Below are positions 17,784-26,761 of a stretch of 42,630 nt of DNA, in pieces. Position 1 is the first letter of the stretch, and the number at the start of each line of letters is the position of its first letter. This DNA comes from Loigolactobacillus jiayinensis (GTDB lineage Bacteria; Bacillota; Bacilli; Lactobacillales; Lactobacillaceae). Location of the stretch: NCBI RefSeq assembly GCF_003946445.1, contig NZ_RHOF01000032.1, positions 1 to 42,630 of the forward strand, read 5' to 3'. A program made the translations under genes and the position numbers. Under the pieces are notes generated by a model. It was not told the DNA's origin and did not search any database. It saw only the letters and a program-made list of their open reading frames with translations.

Positions 17784-17861
17784 TTTTTTGATAAAAAATT
17801 GATAGAATCTTTAGCTAAAATTTATCTTTTTACGCTAAGCTAAGTTATGGGTGATTTATAA

Positions 17862-18581
17862 ATGCGATTTAATAAGGAAGTTATGCGATTGAAATGGCAA
17901 ATGAACCGACGACCATCTGCGCTAGTGACGGTCACGGTAATTCTAATCATATTAGCGCTACTGGCGCATTTTCAGGCAACACCACTGAACTGGTTGGATC
18001 AGGCTTTAGCGGCGCCGCTACAAACGACGGTAACGCCAACTAAAACCTTCTTGATGCGCTTGATCAGTGTGCTTGCTAAGCCAGCAATGGCGGTGCTGTA
18101 TGCCGTGGTGTTAACTGGGGCGCTGTGGTATTGGCAACGCCGCGCCACCGCCGTTTGGGTCCTAGTCTCCTTCGGTCTGGGTGGCGTAGGCTCATGGCTG
18201 CTTAAATTCATTGTTGCCCGACCGCGACCAACAGCACATGTTTTGGTAGCGGAAAATGGCTATAGCTTCCCCAGTGGCCATGTTTTCAGCGCTGTAATGA
18301 TCGTCAGCTTGCTGTATTTCGTTTTTGCCCGTACGTTGCCTAAACTATGGCAGCGGCTAGGTTGCTTAATTGCTGTTGGCTTATGGCTGGGCTTAGTGGT
18401 CACTGCCCGTGTTTACCTCGGCGCACATTATCCTAGTGACACAGTGGCCGCCTTGTTGCTGGGTTATCTCTGGTTGCGCACAACGTTGTGGCTGTATCGA
18501 CGCTTTTATCCGCGCTTACAAGCCCGCCTTGCAGTGCAGCAACCAACGATGCGCCACGCCCACAAAGACACACGGAAGTAA
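17862..18581 (+). CDS. PAP2-family membrane phosphatase
   Basis: A 239-residue integral membrane phosphatase of the PAP2 superfamily, acting on lipid phosphates such as undecaprenyl pyrophosphate or phosphatidylglycerol phosphate. The three active-site motifs are present: KFIVARPRP, PSGH (FPSGHVFSAVM) and ARVYLGAHYPSD, with the catalytic histidines. About six membrane helices are visible. The ATG at 17862 has GGGTGAT upstream; a second ATG at 17883 follows AGGAA and could also serve. The substrate is not determined. It is the first gene of a rightward group that includes the DUF960- and PsiE-like genes, though those probably have their own promoter. Confidence 0.88.
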   Translation: MRFNKEVMRLKWQMNRRPSALVTVTVILIILALLAHFQATPLNWLDQALAAPLQTTVTPTKTFLMRLISVLAKPAMAVLYAVVLTGALWYWQRRATAVWVLVSFGLGGVGSWLLKFIVARPRPTAHVLVAENGYSFPSGHVFSAVMIVSLLYFVFARTLPKLWQRLGCLIAVGLWLGLVVTARVYLGAHYPSDTVAALLLGYLWLRTTLWLYRRFYPRLQARLAVQQPTMRHAHKDTRK

Positions 18582-18729
18582 TTTTTCAATAATGTTTAAA
18601 TAATATATCATTTTGATGACATTGAGTCTTTTGACTAGTTTTTTAGTACAATCTTCCCTAGAATAGTAAGCAATAAGAGGACTTAAACAACTACTCGTCA
18701 GCGCGCTTTTAAATTAGGGATGTGATATT

Positions 18730-19044
18730 ATTTTTGGAAAACGGCCCCTTTTACGGCAAGTTTCTGATGGTGTCCAAACTGAATTACCCCAGTATTTCAC
18801 AAATTATCTTTGGAATTTCTATGACGCGTTACGCGTTCAGGTGACGCGCTTTCCTTATAGTGTGGTTTTTATCATCACCAAGGACGGCCGCCACTGCGAT
18901 ATTTACTGTCACCAAGTTGAACCAACTGAACATTTCACGTTAGAACTGATCGATAATGCGCTAGTGCTGCCAGATGAAGTTGTGATCCAGCAACACGCTA
19001 ACCAGCAATTCATGCGTTTACCTAGTGAGTACGCAGAATTTTGA
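18730..19044 (+). CDS. DUF960-like protein, apparent ATT start
   Basis: A 104-codon protein resembling the DUF960 family of unknown function: GKRPLLRQVSDGVQTELP, then YLWNFYDAL, then CHQVEP. The reading frame is open back to a stop at 18715 but holds no ATG, GTG or TTG that would include the conserved N-terminus; the first GTG (18841) would remove a third of the protein. ATT at 18730 aligns with the usual first Met. It stands ten bases after AGGG in AGGGATGTGA, the same ribosome site and spacing as ilvA. ATT at 18727 is the alternative. It is followed seven bases later by the psiE-like gene. Confidence 0.65.
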   Translation: MFGKRPLLRQVSDGVQTELPQYFTNYLWNFYDALRVQVTRFPYSVVFIITKDGRHCDIYCHQVEPTEHFTLELIDNALVLPDEVVIQQHANQQFMRLPSEYAEF

Positions 19045-19051
19045 GGTAACT

Positions 19052-19441
19052 ATGCAACATAAAATCAGCCGCTTCTTTGCTTTTAGTTTAAATCTAGCCA
19101 TGGCAGCTTTAGGTGCTGTGATGTTCTTTTTTCTCCTACGTGAAGGCTATTATTTGGGACATTTATTTTTTCAACCGGAAACAGAACATAACTTTAGCCT
19201 GATTGCTGAAGCTACAATTGCGTTTTTTCTGTATTTTGAATTTATCGCATTAGTTAAGGCTTATTTTGAAGAGAACGCCCACATTTCACTGAATCGCTTC
19301 ATCTATATCGGGATCACCGCGCTTTTGCGGGCAGTCATCGTTCAACATGATGATGCGCTGCACACACTCCTACTGGCGCTTGCTATCTTAACGTTAGTCG
19401 GTGCGCTGCAGCTGATTCCCCAAGCTAGCGATATTAAGTGA
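19052..19441 (+). CDS. PsiE-like membrane protein
   Basis: A 129-residue protein with four hydrophobic helices, of the PsiE (phosphate-starvation-inducible) family, whose biochemical role is unknown. Family signs are the early ALGAVMFFFLLREGYYLG, the FFLYFEFIALVKAYF segment and a HISLNRFIYIGITALLRAVI stretch. The length is close to E. coli PsiE (136). The ATG at 19052 follows GAGGT; translation is probably coupled to the DUF960-like gene, whose stop lies seven bases before. It ends in a terminator shared with the converging baeRF-like gene. Confidence 0.8.
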   Translation: MQHKISRFFAFSLNLAMAALGAVMFFFLLREGYYLGHLFFQPETEHNFSLIAEATIAFFLYFEFIALVKAYFEENAHISLNRFIYIGITALLRAVIVQHDDALHTLLLALAILTLVGALQLIPQASDIK

Positions 19442-19448
19442 CGTATAA

Positions 19449-19495
19449 ATAAACAGCAGCCACGACATAGATTTACTGTCGTGGCTGCTGTTTTA
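19449..19495. terminator. Bidirectional terminator
   Basis: A 16-bp perfect stem (AACAGCAGCCACGACA / TGTCGTGGCTGCTGTT) between converging genes, with A and T flanks. Confidence 0.92.
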
Positions 19496-19497
19496 GC

Positions 19498-20643
19498 TTA
19501 ATCTGTAGCTGGCCGCCGTAAAATTGCGGTAGCGTCAGCGTGTAATTCACTAGCTGGCAGCACATAAACTTGGCCGCCTAGTTGCAAAACCTGAACACTT
19601 AACTCATTTAACAAGTTCGTCGCCTTGGCTGCAGGGCTAGACGTGTCGAGCTTTTCGCCATCGATGCGCCCAGCCACATAAGCGCCTTGAGCAACAAACA
19701 GCGTGGCCACATTACCCTCGCTGACACGCTGCGTAATTGCGCCGAGGTCACTGATGTACTTTTTAGCCGAGCGCGCCCGATCAACCTGACTTTGTAACAC
19801 TGCCAAAACTTCTTCAGCCAATTGTTGGTTCACCTGGCTGACTACTTGCGCTACCGCCTGCTGATCGACTTTAGCCGGCACCTTATTTAACTGCGTATTC
19901 TGCAATAAATATTTATTCTTACTTACTTTGCGGAAAACAGCTTGGTTCTCGCTGACCGCTAACAAAATTAATGGCTTCTGGGTTGGCTTAGAATAATTGG
20001 TCAAAATGTAATCATCAACTTGCTTGAAGTAATTCTGGGTGTCGCTGGCTTGACTGGCTTCTTTCGGATCATTGCCGTGAGAAGCTTGGCCAGCACCTAA
20101 ACCAATCCGCGTCGTCCGTGCTTTGCCGGTGGTTAATTCAGTTCCCAGCGCCTGATCGCGGGTCAACGGTGCGTCAGCCGGCAAGTCAACTGGCGTGGCC
20201 ACACCTTCAGTAACATCCCACAACGCAATGCTGTCCTGGCTAACTTTTAGCAAATGATAGTCCCAACTGAATTGGTCGTTGGCAATCAGTGGCAACGCAT
20301 AAACGGTATCGCCGACATGGGCACTGTTGGCAACCTCCTGCGCTAGCGGATAAACGAAGGTATCGCTTTGGCTGGCGACGACAACGATGCTAGCGGCGCC
20401 GTTATTGCCTAACGCACGCTGCTGCAGAACTGGCGCAAACTTAGCTTGATACGTTGCCCACTCCTTTTCAGTAAAGCGCGTAATAAATGCTTTTTTCGCC
20501 TGCTGGATCAAATTACGGAACGTCGCTTTATCTTCCGCAATATCACGCTCGTACGGTGAAACTTTCATAAAAATGGAGATAAACGGACCCTGATCACCCT
20601 GTGCGTGGATCAGTTGTGCCAAATCATTTTGCAATGCTGCCAT
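19498..20643 (-). CDS. Bacterial eRF1-like (baeRF) family protein
   Basis: A 381-residue cytoplasmic protein of a family often left hypothetical. The three-part layout fits the bacterial archaeo-eukaryotic release factor (baeRF) group: an N-terminal domain (ISIFMKVSPYERD ... about 1-150), a middle RNase-H-like part containing GLGAGQASHGNDPKEAS and DTQNYFKQVDDYI, and a C-terminal L7Ae-like part (GNVATLFVAQGAYVAG). These proteins are proposed to act on stalled or hibernating ribosomes, which is not shown here. The ATG at 20643 follows GGAGG. A promoter (TTGTAC, 17 bases, TAAGAT) and a cre-like site lie upstream, suggesting catabolite control. Confidence 0.65.
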   Translation of the reverse strand: MAALQNDLAQLIHAQGDQGPFISIFMKVSPYERDIAEDKATFRNLIQQAKKAFITRFTEKEWATYQAKFAPVLQQRALGNNGAASIVVVASQSDTFVYPLAQEVANSAHVGDTVYALPLIANDQFSWDYHLLKVSQDSIALWDVTEGVATPVDLPADAPLTRDQALGTELTTGKARTTRIGLGAGQASHGNDPKEASQASDTQNYFKQVDDYILTNYSKPTQKPLILLAVSENQAVFRKVSKNKYLLQNTQLNKVPAKVDQQAVAQVVSQVNQQLAEEVLAVLQSQVDRARSAKKYISDLGAITQRVSEGNVATLFVAQGAYVAGRIDGEKLDTSSPAAKATNLLNELSVQVLQLGGQVYVLPASELHADATAILRRPATD

Positions 20644-20667
20644 AAAAATTCCTCCCCAGAATAAATT

Positions 20668-20721
20668 TGAAAGCGTTTGTCGTCACAGCCCTATCTTAGC
20701 ATTTTCACTTACTTTGTACAA
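20668..20721 (-). promoter_or_regulatory. Promoter and cre-like site of the baeRF-like gene
   Basis: On the minus strand TTGTAC is followed by 17 bases and TAAGAT (about 20700-20722). Downstream, TGAAAGCGTTTGTC (read on the plus strand at 20668-20681) resembles the catabolite-responsive element TGWAANCGNTNWCA with 11 of 14 matches. CcpA control is inferred. Confidence 0.5.
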
Positions 20722-20726
20722 AAGGT

Positions 20727-21338
20727 TTAGACAGTTATGCGGCGACTTAAATGCAGGTAAGCGTAGAAGTGAAAAATGATGCCGCCGACCAATAAAAGCG
20801 CGCCTAATTCGACTGAAAAAAACGTGGCAATGATCGACAATAAATAGATCACCATACTGCGTAGCGGATCATAGCTGATGGTGGCGAACAACTGCGGGCT
20901 AACGCGGGCAGATTTCAACTCAGGATGCTGGCGCAAATAGCGGTACAGCATTAAAAAGGTCAGCGAGATGAACAATGCAATCACAGCATAACTGATAAAA
21001 GCCACCTGCAAATCAGTCCGCTGATAGTGCATCAACGTGTGCGACAGCAGCGCCGTTGGGTAGTTGATCAAGGTGATGGCAAACAGCATCAGCAGGTTAA
21101 GCAAGTTGACGTTGCGATCGATTTGCGCAAAAACACTGAATAAATCGTGGTGGAACAGCCACAAAATACCAATGTACATAAACGATAAAATATACGCCGC
21201 CAGCACCGGCCATTGTTGTATGACCGCCGCCAATAAATGGCCCGTTTGATAGTCAGGTACCTTAAAATCCATCACTAAAATCGTGATCAAAATCGCAAAA
21301 ACGCCATCACTAAATGCCTGCAACCGACTAAGTTTCAT
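20727..21338 (-). CDS. TMEM175-family (DUF1211) potassium channel-like protein
   Basis: A 203-residue, six-helix membrane protein. The first helix carries the family hallmark RLQAFSDGVFAILITILV, which lines the pore in bacterial TMEM175 channels. Such proteins form tetrameric potassium-permeable channels. The ATG at 21338 follows GGGAGG by 9 bases and places the hallmark at the N-terminus as in the family; the longer frame back to 21515 would add an unlikely Cys-rich head. It is a single gene, upstream of the baeRF-like gene on the same strand and 83 bases from that gene's start. Confidence 0.88.
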   Translation of the reverse strand: MKLSRLQAFSDGVFAILITILVMDFKVPDYQTGHLLAAVIQQWPVLAAYILSFMYIGILWLFHHDLFSVFAQIDRNVNLLNLLMLFAITLINYPTALLSHTLMHYQRTDLQVAFISYAVIALFISLTFLMLYRYLRQHPELKSARVSPQLFATISYDPLRSMVIYLLSIIATFFSVELGALLLVGGIIFHFYAYLHLSRRITV

Positions 21339-21415
21339 CTCAGCGTGCCTCCCTTTGTTGCCGCTATTATACCGCAGTTGACAGCAAGAGTTGGCTATTA
21401 AAGCCTTAACTCGAC

Positions 21416-21452
21416 AAAAAAACCACCCCATCACTATCTGACGGAGTGGTTC
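21416..21452 (-). terminator. Terminator of the ABC exporter operon
   Basis: On the minus strand GAACCACTCCGT pairs with ATGGGGTGGTT, followed by T7, directly after the stop at 21460. Confidence 0.85.
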
Positions 21453-21459
21453 AATTGGT

Positions 21460-23556
21460 TTATTCAAATACAAATTGGTTATGGTACAACTCGGCGTAGA
21501 AGCCTTTTTGTTCAAGTAGTTCGCGGTGGGTGCCTTCTTCGATCACTTGGCCGTCCTTGAGCACGACGATTTTATCGGCGTTCAAGATTGTCTTCAAGCG
21601 ATGAGCGATGACAAATGAGGTGCGGCCGGTGATGGCTGCTTCCATGGCCCACTGAATTTGTTGCTCGGTGACGGTGTCCACATTGGAGGTGGCTTCGTCC
21701 AAAATCAGAATCTTCGGGTTGGTCAAAATGGTGCGGGCAATTGAGATCTGCTGCTTTTGGCCAACGGAGAAGACGGAATTATTGTCGTCCACGTAGGTGT
21801 CGTATTTGTCAGGCAGGCTGTCGATGAACTCGTGAATGTGCGTGGTTTTGGCCACGGTGATCACGTCGTCCATTGAGGCTTCTGGCTTGCCGAAGCGAAT
21901 GTTGTCGGCAATCGTGCCGGCGAACAAAACAGATTCCTGCAAAACGATCCCCACTTGTGAACGGAGGCTGTCCAAATCAAACTGGCGAATGTCGGTGCCA
22001 TCATACTTGATCACGCCACCGTCGACATCGTAGAAACGATTCATCAAGTTCATGACCGTGGTTTTACCGGAGCCAGTGGGGCCAACTAAGGCGACCATTT
22101 GGCCCTTTTTCACGTCGATACTAACGTCCTTTAAAATCGGTGTGTTCGGCAAATAGCCAAAGTCGACGTGCTCGATTTGAATGCCTTTGTCCATGTGGTC
22201 AAATTGCTGACCATTTTCTGGCCGCACTTCTTCAGGTTCGTCAAACATCACGTTCAGGCGTGTCGCCCCAGTCACGGCCAGCTGTAATTGGCCAAATGAC
22301 GAGGAGATCTGCATGATTGGATTGTAGTACTGTTGCGCGTATTGAATGAACGTGACGACTAAACCTAACGCCGCCGCGGCGCTCAATGAGCTGTCATTTA
22401 ACGCGATCCGTGTGCCTAGGAAAATGACCAAGGCAGTGGTTAGCAGTGAAAATCCGTTCATCAGCGGCATGATCATCCCTGACCAAACTTGCGCGCCGAA
22501 AACTGATTTCTGGACTTGGTCGTTGCGGACAGTAAAGCCGTCGATGGCCGCTTGTTGCTGACCTTCAACGATGATCGCCTTTTGGCCAGAAATTTTTTCG
22601 TCCATGTAGGCGTTTAAGTCACCAATATCTCTTTGTTGCCGATCGGTATTGCGTTTGGCTTGGATAATAATGAAAACTGCGCAGATCACGGCCACTGGTG
22701 TCGTTGAAACAGTGACCCAGGCCATGCTAACGTTTTGGCGGAAAATCATGATCAAAACGCCGACGTACAAGGCGATGTTCGTGGTTACGTTGACCGCCGC
22801 TTGGTTCAGCGTGTTTTGAATGTTATCTAGATCTGAGGTGAAGCGGGCGAGGATATCGCCGTCTTCATGCCGATCAAAATACGCAATGGTCATTCGTTCC
22901 AACTTGCCGAACAAGCCTTTGCGCATCCGGTTAGTTGAGTGCGCGACGATGCGGGCAAATAGCAGCGTGTACAGCAATTGCGCCACGCCAGTCATCACGT
23001 AAAACGCCAGCAATTTCCACATTGAAGCGAAGAACGTCGCTTTGCTAGCTGGGTTGGACAGCGCCACTTGATGCAAGCTGTGGATCGTCGTGCCCTTTGG
23101 TAAGCTGGACAAAATGCTAGCTGGGACGTTGGCGTCAGTTAAGTGTTTCCAGTTTGACGGCATGTCGGCTAACTTTTGTAAGCTATCAATCGTCGTGCCT
23201 TTGGGTAAATTGGCCAAAACTTGTTGCGGCACATTGCTGTTAGTCAGCGTTGTCCAATCAACATTGTGGCCAGCCGCTTGGCTCATTTGGCTGGCAATAT
23301 TTTGCAGCGCGTCCTGTGATTGCGCCGCGCCGGCAGCGATTTTCTTCAAAGCCTTGATCGCATCCCCGGCGTGTTGATGGGTGAAAAAGTCGCCGACATA
23401 GGTGGTCAAATGCGTGATCGCATCGCCCATGACGACTGGCGCCGCAACTTGCAGGTAGGTTGCCACAAAAACTAAGACGGCAATCACGAGAAATTGGAGC
23501 TTGTACTTCTTTAAATAGAGGTAAAAGAATTTAATTGCGCGTGCTGTATCCTTCAT
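21460..23556 (-). CDS. Heterodimeric ABC exporter, BmrD/LmrD-like subunit
   Basis: A 698-residue half-transporter: membrane domain (about 1-430) then ATPase domain. Walker A is GPTGSGKTT, the ABC signature is degenerate ([10 protein letters not shown]), Walker [13 protein letters not shown] keeps the catalytic Glu and the switch His is present (IAHRLKT). With its partner this gives one working and one degenerate ATP site, as in BmrCD and LmrCD multidrug exporters. Between the first two helices (about 45-175) is an extra outside domain holding two copies of a 24-residue motif ([19 protein letters not shown] and [19 protein letters not shown]). BmrD-type subunits also carry an outside insert here. 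It starts three bases after the partner gene stop, with AGGAGG. Confidence 0.92.
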   Translation of the reverse strand: MKDTARAIKFFYLYLKKYKLQFLVIAVLVFVATYLQVAAPVVMGDAITHLTTYVGDFFTHQHAGDAIKALKKIAAGAAQSQDALQNIASQMSQAAGHNVDWTTLTNSNVPQQVLANLPKGTTIDSLQKLADMPSNWKHLTDANVPASILSSLPKGTTIHSLHQVALSNPASKATFFASMWKLLAFYVMTGVAQLLYTLLFARIVAHSTNRMRKGLFGKLERMTIAYFDRHEDGDILARFTSDLDNIQNTLNQAAVNVTTNIALYVGVLIMIFRQNVSMAWVTVSTTPVAVICAVFIIIQAKRNTDRQQRDIGDLNAYMDEKISGQKAIIVEGQQQAAIDGFTVRNDQVQKSVFGAQVWSGMIMPLMNGFSLLTTALVIFLGTRIALNDSSLSAAAALGLVVTFIQYAQQYYNPIMQISSSFGQLQLAVTGATRLNVMFDEPEEVRPENGQQFDHMDKGIQIEHVDFGYLPNTPILKDVSIDVKKGQMVALVGPTGSGKTTVMNLMNRFYDVDGGVIKYDGTDIRQFDLDSLRSQVGIVLQESVLFAGTIADNIRFGKPEASMDDVITVAKTTHIHEFIDSLPDKYDTYVDDNNSVFSVGQKQQISIARTILTNPKILILDEATSNVDTVTEQQIQWAMEAAITGRTSFVIAHRLKTILNADKIVVLKDGQVIEEGTHRELLEQKGFYAELYHNQFVFE

Positions 23557-23559
23557 CGG

Positions 23560-25293
23560 CTAGTCCTCCTGTCCTTTCTGCGTCGCGTAAATCTGCTGGT
23601 AAACTTCGGAACTGGCCAGCAACGCCTTATGGTTGCCGATCGCCACTAAGCGGCCTGCATCCAAGACTAAAATTTTATCGGCGTGCACCACTGACGAGAT
23701 CTTCTGGGCAATGATCAGCGTCGTTGTAGCACTTAATTCGCGGTTAAACGCATCCTGGACTAATTTTTCCGAATGGGCGTCCAGCGCGGAAGTTGAGTCA
23801 TCTAAGATCAAAATTTTCGGCTGCTTGATAATGCCGCGGGTGATCGATAGCCGCTGTTTCTGGCCACCAGAGAAATTATTCCCCCGCTCTTCAACTGGCG
23901 CATTGTAGCCTTCTGGCAACCGATTGATAAACTCAGACGCCTGGGCGATTTGCGCCGCACGATTCATATCAGTGTCGTCAGCATCAGGCTTGCCTTGCTT
24001 CAAGTTACCCGCAATCGTACCGGAAAAGAGGATCGCTTTTTGCAAGACGATTGAAATTGTTCGCTTTAACGTGTTTTGGGACACGTGGCGTACGTCTTTG
24101 CCGCCGACCTTAACCGTGCCGGCAGTGGGATCAAATAGCCGCGGGATCAGCTGGGCCAGCGTTGATTTACCAGCCCCGGTTGCACCGACAATACCGACCA
24201 TTTCGCCGGGATCAATTTTGAAACTGATATCCTTGAGCGTAGGCGTTTCATCGTTGGGGTACGCGAAGTCAACGTGGTCAAATTCGATGGCGCCGTCTAA
24301 CTCCTCATCAGCGGTGGTATCAAAGTGCATCGAGGTTTCTGCGTCCAATACTTCGCGGATTCGGCCCATGGACACCATCCCCCGTGAAGCGAACATGGAC
24401 ATCATGCCGCCCATGATGATGGCAAACATGATCTGCATCATGTACTGAATAAACGACATAATGCCACCTAATTGGTCCTGCGCCACGGCTGGCGACTTCG
24501 TGACCAAGGTGGACACAATAACGATCGCCACAAAAATCGCCAACTGCGAAATAATCGTGAACGCTGGGATCATGGTTGAGAACGTATAGCCGACCGCTAA
24601 GTTATGTTGCAACAAGTCGTCGGATTCTTTGTCGAATTTCTGTGCTTGATTCTTTTCCTGAACGAATGATTTCACCACGCGGGCGCCACGCAGATTATCG
24701 CGGGCAATGGCGTTGATACGGTCCATTAATTGCTGGAACGAGGCAAAATGCGGCCCCATGATGCGCATGGCTAGACCAGTGACGAGCACGATCAAAACGA
24801 CCATCACGATAATGATCCACCATAATTGTGGCAAGGTAATGATCGACAAAATAAAAGCACCGATGAATAACAGCGGCACGCGGATCAAGACTTGAAAAAT
24901 CATCATTAATAACGTTTGGATCTGGTTGATATCGTTGGTCATCCGCACGACTAGATTCGCCGAGTTGAATTTTTCGATATCAGCGTAGGAAAAAGTTTGG
25001 ATCTTGCGGAACGTCATTTCCCGCAAATCAGCTGAGACCACTTGGGCAATTTTGGCCGCGGTGATCGTATTTAAAATGGAACCGACCAAGCCGAATACGG
25101 CGATGACGATCAGCGCCACACCGTAATTACTGATCTTGTCCACTTTGCCATTTAGCGACAGTGACGTATCCGCCATGACGCTTAAAATTTGTTTCATGTA
25201 GCTGGGCTGCCATAACGCAGCGCCGACCTGCACCAGCATGGTCACCAGTGCCGCCAGCAGCAGCCCTTTATGTTTGCCAATTGCCTTGATCAT
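23560..25293 (-). CDS. Heterodimeric ABC exporter, BmrC/LmrC-like subunit
   Basis: A 577-residue half-transporter: six-helix membrane domain (about 1-310) and ATPase domain. Walker A is GATGAGKSTL and the signature is intact (NFSGGQKQRLS). The residue after Walker B is Asp rather than Glu (LILDDSTSALD) and the switch His is Gln (IIAQKISS), so this chain forms the non-hydrolysing site complementary to the next gene. Drug or lipid export is the known role of such pairs. The ATG at 25293 follows GGAGGG by 9 bases; a longer GTG frame to 25368 is not favoured. Expression is probably controlled by the hairpin leader at 25369-25433. Confidence 0.92.
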   Translation of the reverse strand: MIKAIGKHKGLLLAALVTMLVQVGAALWQPSYMKQILSVMADTSLSLNGKVDKISNYGVALIVIAVFGLVGSILNTITAAKIAQVVSADLREMTFRKIQTFSYADIEKFNSANLVVRMTNDINQIQTLLMMIFQVLIRVPLLFIGAFILSIITLPQLWWIIIVMVVLIVLVTGLAMRIMGPHFASFQQLMDRINAIARDNLRGARVVKSFVQEKNQAQKFDKESDDLLQHNLAVGYTFSTMIPAFTIISQLAIFVAIVIVSTLVTKSPAVAQDQLGGIMSFIQYMMQIMFAIIMGGMMSMFASRGMVSMGRIREVLDAETSMHFDTTADEELDGAIEFDHVDFAYPNDETPTLKDISFKIDPGEMVGIVGATGAGKSTLAQLIPRLFDPTAGTVKVGGKDVRHVSQNTLKRTISIVLQKAILFSGTIAGNLKQGKPDADDTDMNRAAQIAQASEFINRLPEGYNAPVEERGNNFSGGQKQRLSITRGIIKQPKILILDDSTSALDAHSEKLVQDAFNRELSATTTLIIAQKISSVVHADKILVLDAGRLVAIGNHKALLASSEVYQQIYATQKGQED

Positions 25294-25368
25294 ATCAGTA
25301 GTCCCTCCGTGTACATTTAATGATAATTGCGCGAAAACAGGCTTCAATAAATAAGTAAATGAATCCAC

Positions 25369-25433
25369 AAAAAAAGCACTTTTGCAGAGACAAAAGTGAG
25401 ATTCATTATACTAAATATTATCTGATAATACAA
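25369..25433 (-). promoter_or_regulatory. Promoter with terminator-like hairpin at the transcript start
   Basis: A near-ideal promoter: TTGTAT (25433-25428), 17-base spacer, TATAAT (25410-25405). Transcription would start near 25398, exactly where a hairpin begins (CACTTTTG, 6-base loop, CAAAAGTG; 25398-25377), followed by seven T. This has the form of an intrinsic terminator or a 5'-end protective hairpin. About 75 bases follow before the first ABC gene. No leader peptide gene fits before the hairpin. Confidence 0.7.
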
Positions 25434-25477
25434 TTATTTTCGCCTGCAGCCGCTAAACAGATTGCATTTGGCCAAAC

Positions 25478-25521
25478 AAAAAGCATTCTAAGTGAATTTA
25501 ATTTCAGTCAGAATGCTTTTA
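25478..25521. terminator. Terminator of ilvE
   Basis: Stem AAAAGCATTCT / AGAATGCTTTT with a 19-base loop, flanked by A and T runs; it lies just past the ilvE stop. Confidence 0.88.
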
Positions 25522-25529
25522 ATATGATA

Positions 25530-26561
25530 TTAAAGTTCGACCTTTTGGATCCAACCTTCTGGGGCTTCGACGTCGCCGAATTGGATGCCAGTCAAGGTGT
25601 CATAAAGCTTTCTTGTAACTGGGCCAACTTCAGTTTCGGAGTAGAAGACGTGCTTGTTGCCTTCATGTGTAACACTGCCAATTGGGGAAATAACGGCGGC
25701 AGTACCACAGGCGCCGGCTTCCTTAAAGCGGTCAAATTGGTCAACGTAAACGTCGCCTTGTTCAGTGCCTAAGCCTAAGCGTTCTTTGGCCAAGTACAAT
25801 AGTGAGAACTTAGTGATCGAAGGCAAGATCGATGGTGACTTTGGTGTTACGAAAATGTCGTCCTTCGTGATACCGAAGAAGTTAGCGGAACCGACTTCTT
25901 CGACCTTACGATGAGAAACTGGATCAAGGTAGATACAGTCACTGAAGCCATTTTCATGAGCGTACTGGCCTGGGAACAAGCTGGCAGCGTAGTTACCGCC
26001 GACTTTGTTAGCGCCAGTCCCTTTATGTGCGGCACGATCGTATTCAGATGTGATGAAGGCAGTTGGTGTCAAGCCACCCTTGAAATAGTTACCAACGGGC
26101 ATGGCGAAAATTGAGAAAATGTATTCTTTAGCGGGATGGACACCGATATTGCCGCCGACACCGACCATGTAAGGACGTAGGTATAAGGTACCGCCGTTGC
26201 CATATGGTGGGATGAAATCAGCGTTGGCTTTAACGACTTGCTTAACCGCGTCGACAAATTTGTCTTGTGGGAAAGCTGGCATTAAAAGACGTTCGCAAGA
26301 ATCGACCATCCGCTTGGCGTTTTGATCAGGCCGGAAAAGGTTGATGCTGCCGTCTTTGGTGCGGTAAGCTTTCAAGCCTTCAAATGACCCTTGGCCGTAA
26401 TGTAAAATTGTTGAACCTTCATTGATGTGGATGTTGGGATCATCAGTCAACCCTGCTTCTTGCCATTCCCCATCGCGATAATACGCGCGAAAACGGTATG
26501 GTAGGTCCATATAATCGAACCCTAAATTATCAAAATCAACTTCACTAGCTTTAACTGACAT
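25530..26561 (-). CDS. ilvE: Branched-chain amino acid aminotransferase
   Basis: A 343-residue PLP-dependent aminotransferase (fold type IV, BCAT group II) that interconverts Leu, Ile and Val with their 2-oxo acids. Visible features are INEGSTILHYGQGSFEGLKAY, YLRPYMVGVGGNIGV, the PLP-binding lysine in GTGANKVGGNYAAS, EEVGSANFF and the C-terminal EVGPVTRKLYDTLTGIQFG. It completes the valine/isoleucine route whose other genes lie at 28.5-37 kb. The ATG at 26561 follows GGGGG by about 7 bases. A strong promoter (TTGACA-17-TACACT) lies 57 bases upstream, divergent to ridA. Confidence 0.97.
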   Translation of the reverse strand: MSVKASEVDFDNLGFDYMDLPYRFRAYYRDGEWQEAGLTDDPNIHINEGSTILHYGQGSFEGLKAYRTKDGSINLFRPDQNAKRMVDSCERLLMPAFPQDKFVDAVKQVVKANADFIPPYGNGGTLYLRPYMVGVGGNIGVHPAKEYIFSIFAMPVGNYFKGGLTPTAFITSEYDRAAHKGTGANKVGGNYAASLFPGQYAHENGFSDCIYLDPVSHRKVEEVGSANFFGITKDDIFVTPKSPSILPSITKFSLLYLAKERLGLGTEQGDVYVDQFDRFKEAGACGTAAVISPIGSVTHEGNKHVFYSETEVGPVTRKLYDTLTGIQFGDVEAPEGWIQKVEL

Positions 26562-26617
26562 GATGTTTCCCCCTTAAATTATAAAACAATGATGTTTATT
26601 ATCTAATTTTAATATTA

Positions 26618-26646
26618 AGTGTAGTAACCTACCGCCATTTTGTCAA
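26618..26646 (-). promoter_or_regulatory. ilvE promoter
   Basis: TTGACA (26646-26641), 17 bases, TACACT (26623-26618). Confidence 0.8.
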
Positions 26647-26699
26647 CCGTGTTTCTAAAATTCCTGATTAAACTTAATATATTTTGTATCATAATTACA

Positions 26700-26728
26700 T
26701 TTACTTTAAGCACAATCAAATGTATGAT
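26700..26728 (+). promoter_or_regulatory. ridA promoter
   Basis: TTTACT (26700-26705), 17 bases, TATGAT (26723-26728), divergent from the ilvE promoter. Confidence 0.65.
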
Positions 26729-26761
26729 TAATTTAATCTAACTAATGAGGTGACCTATTTC

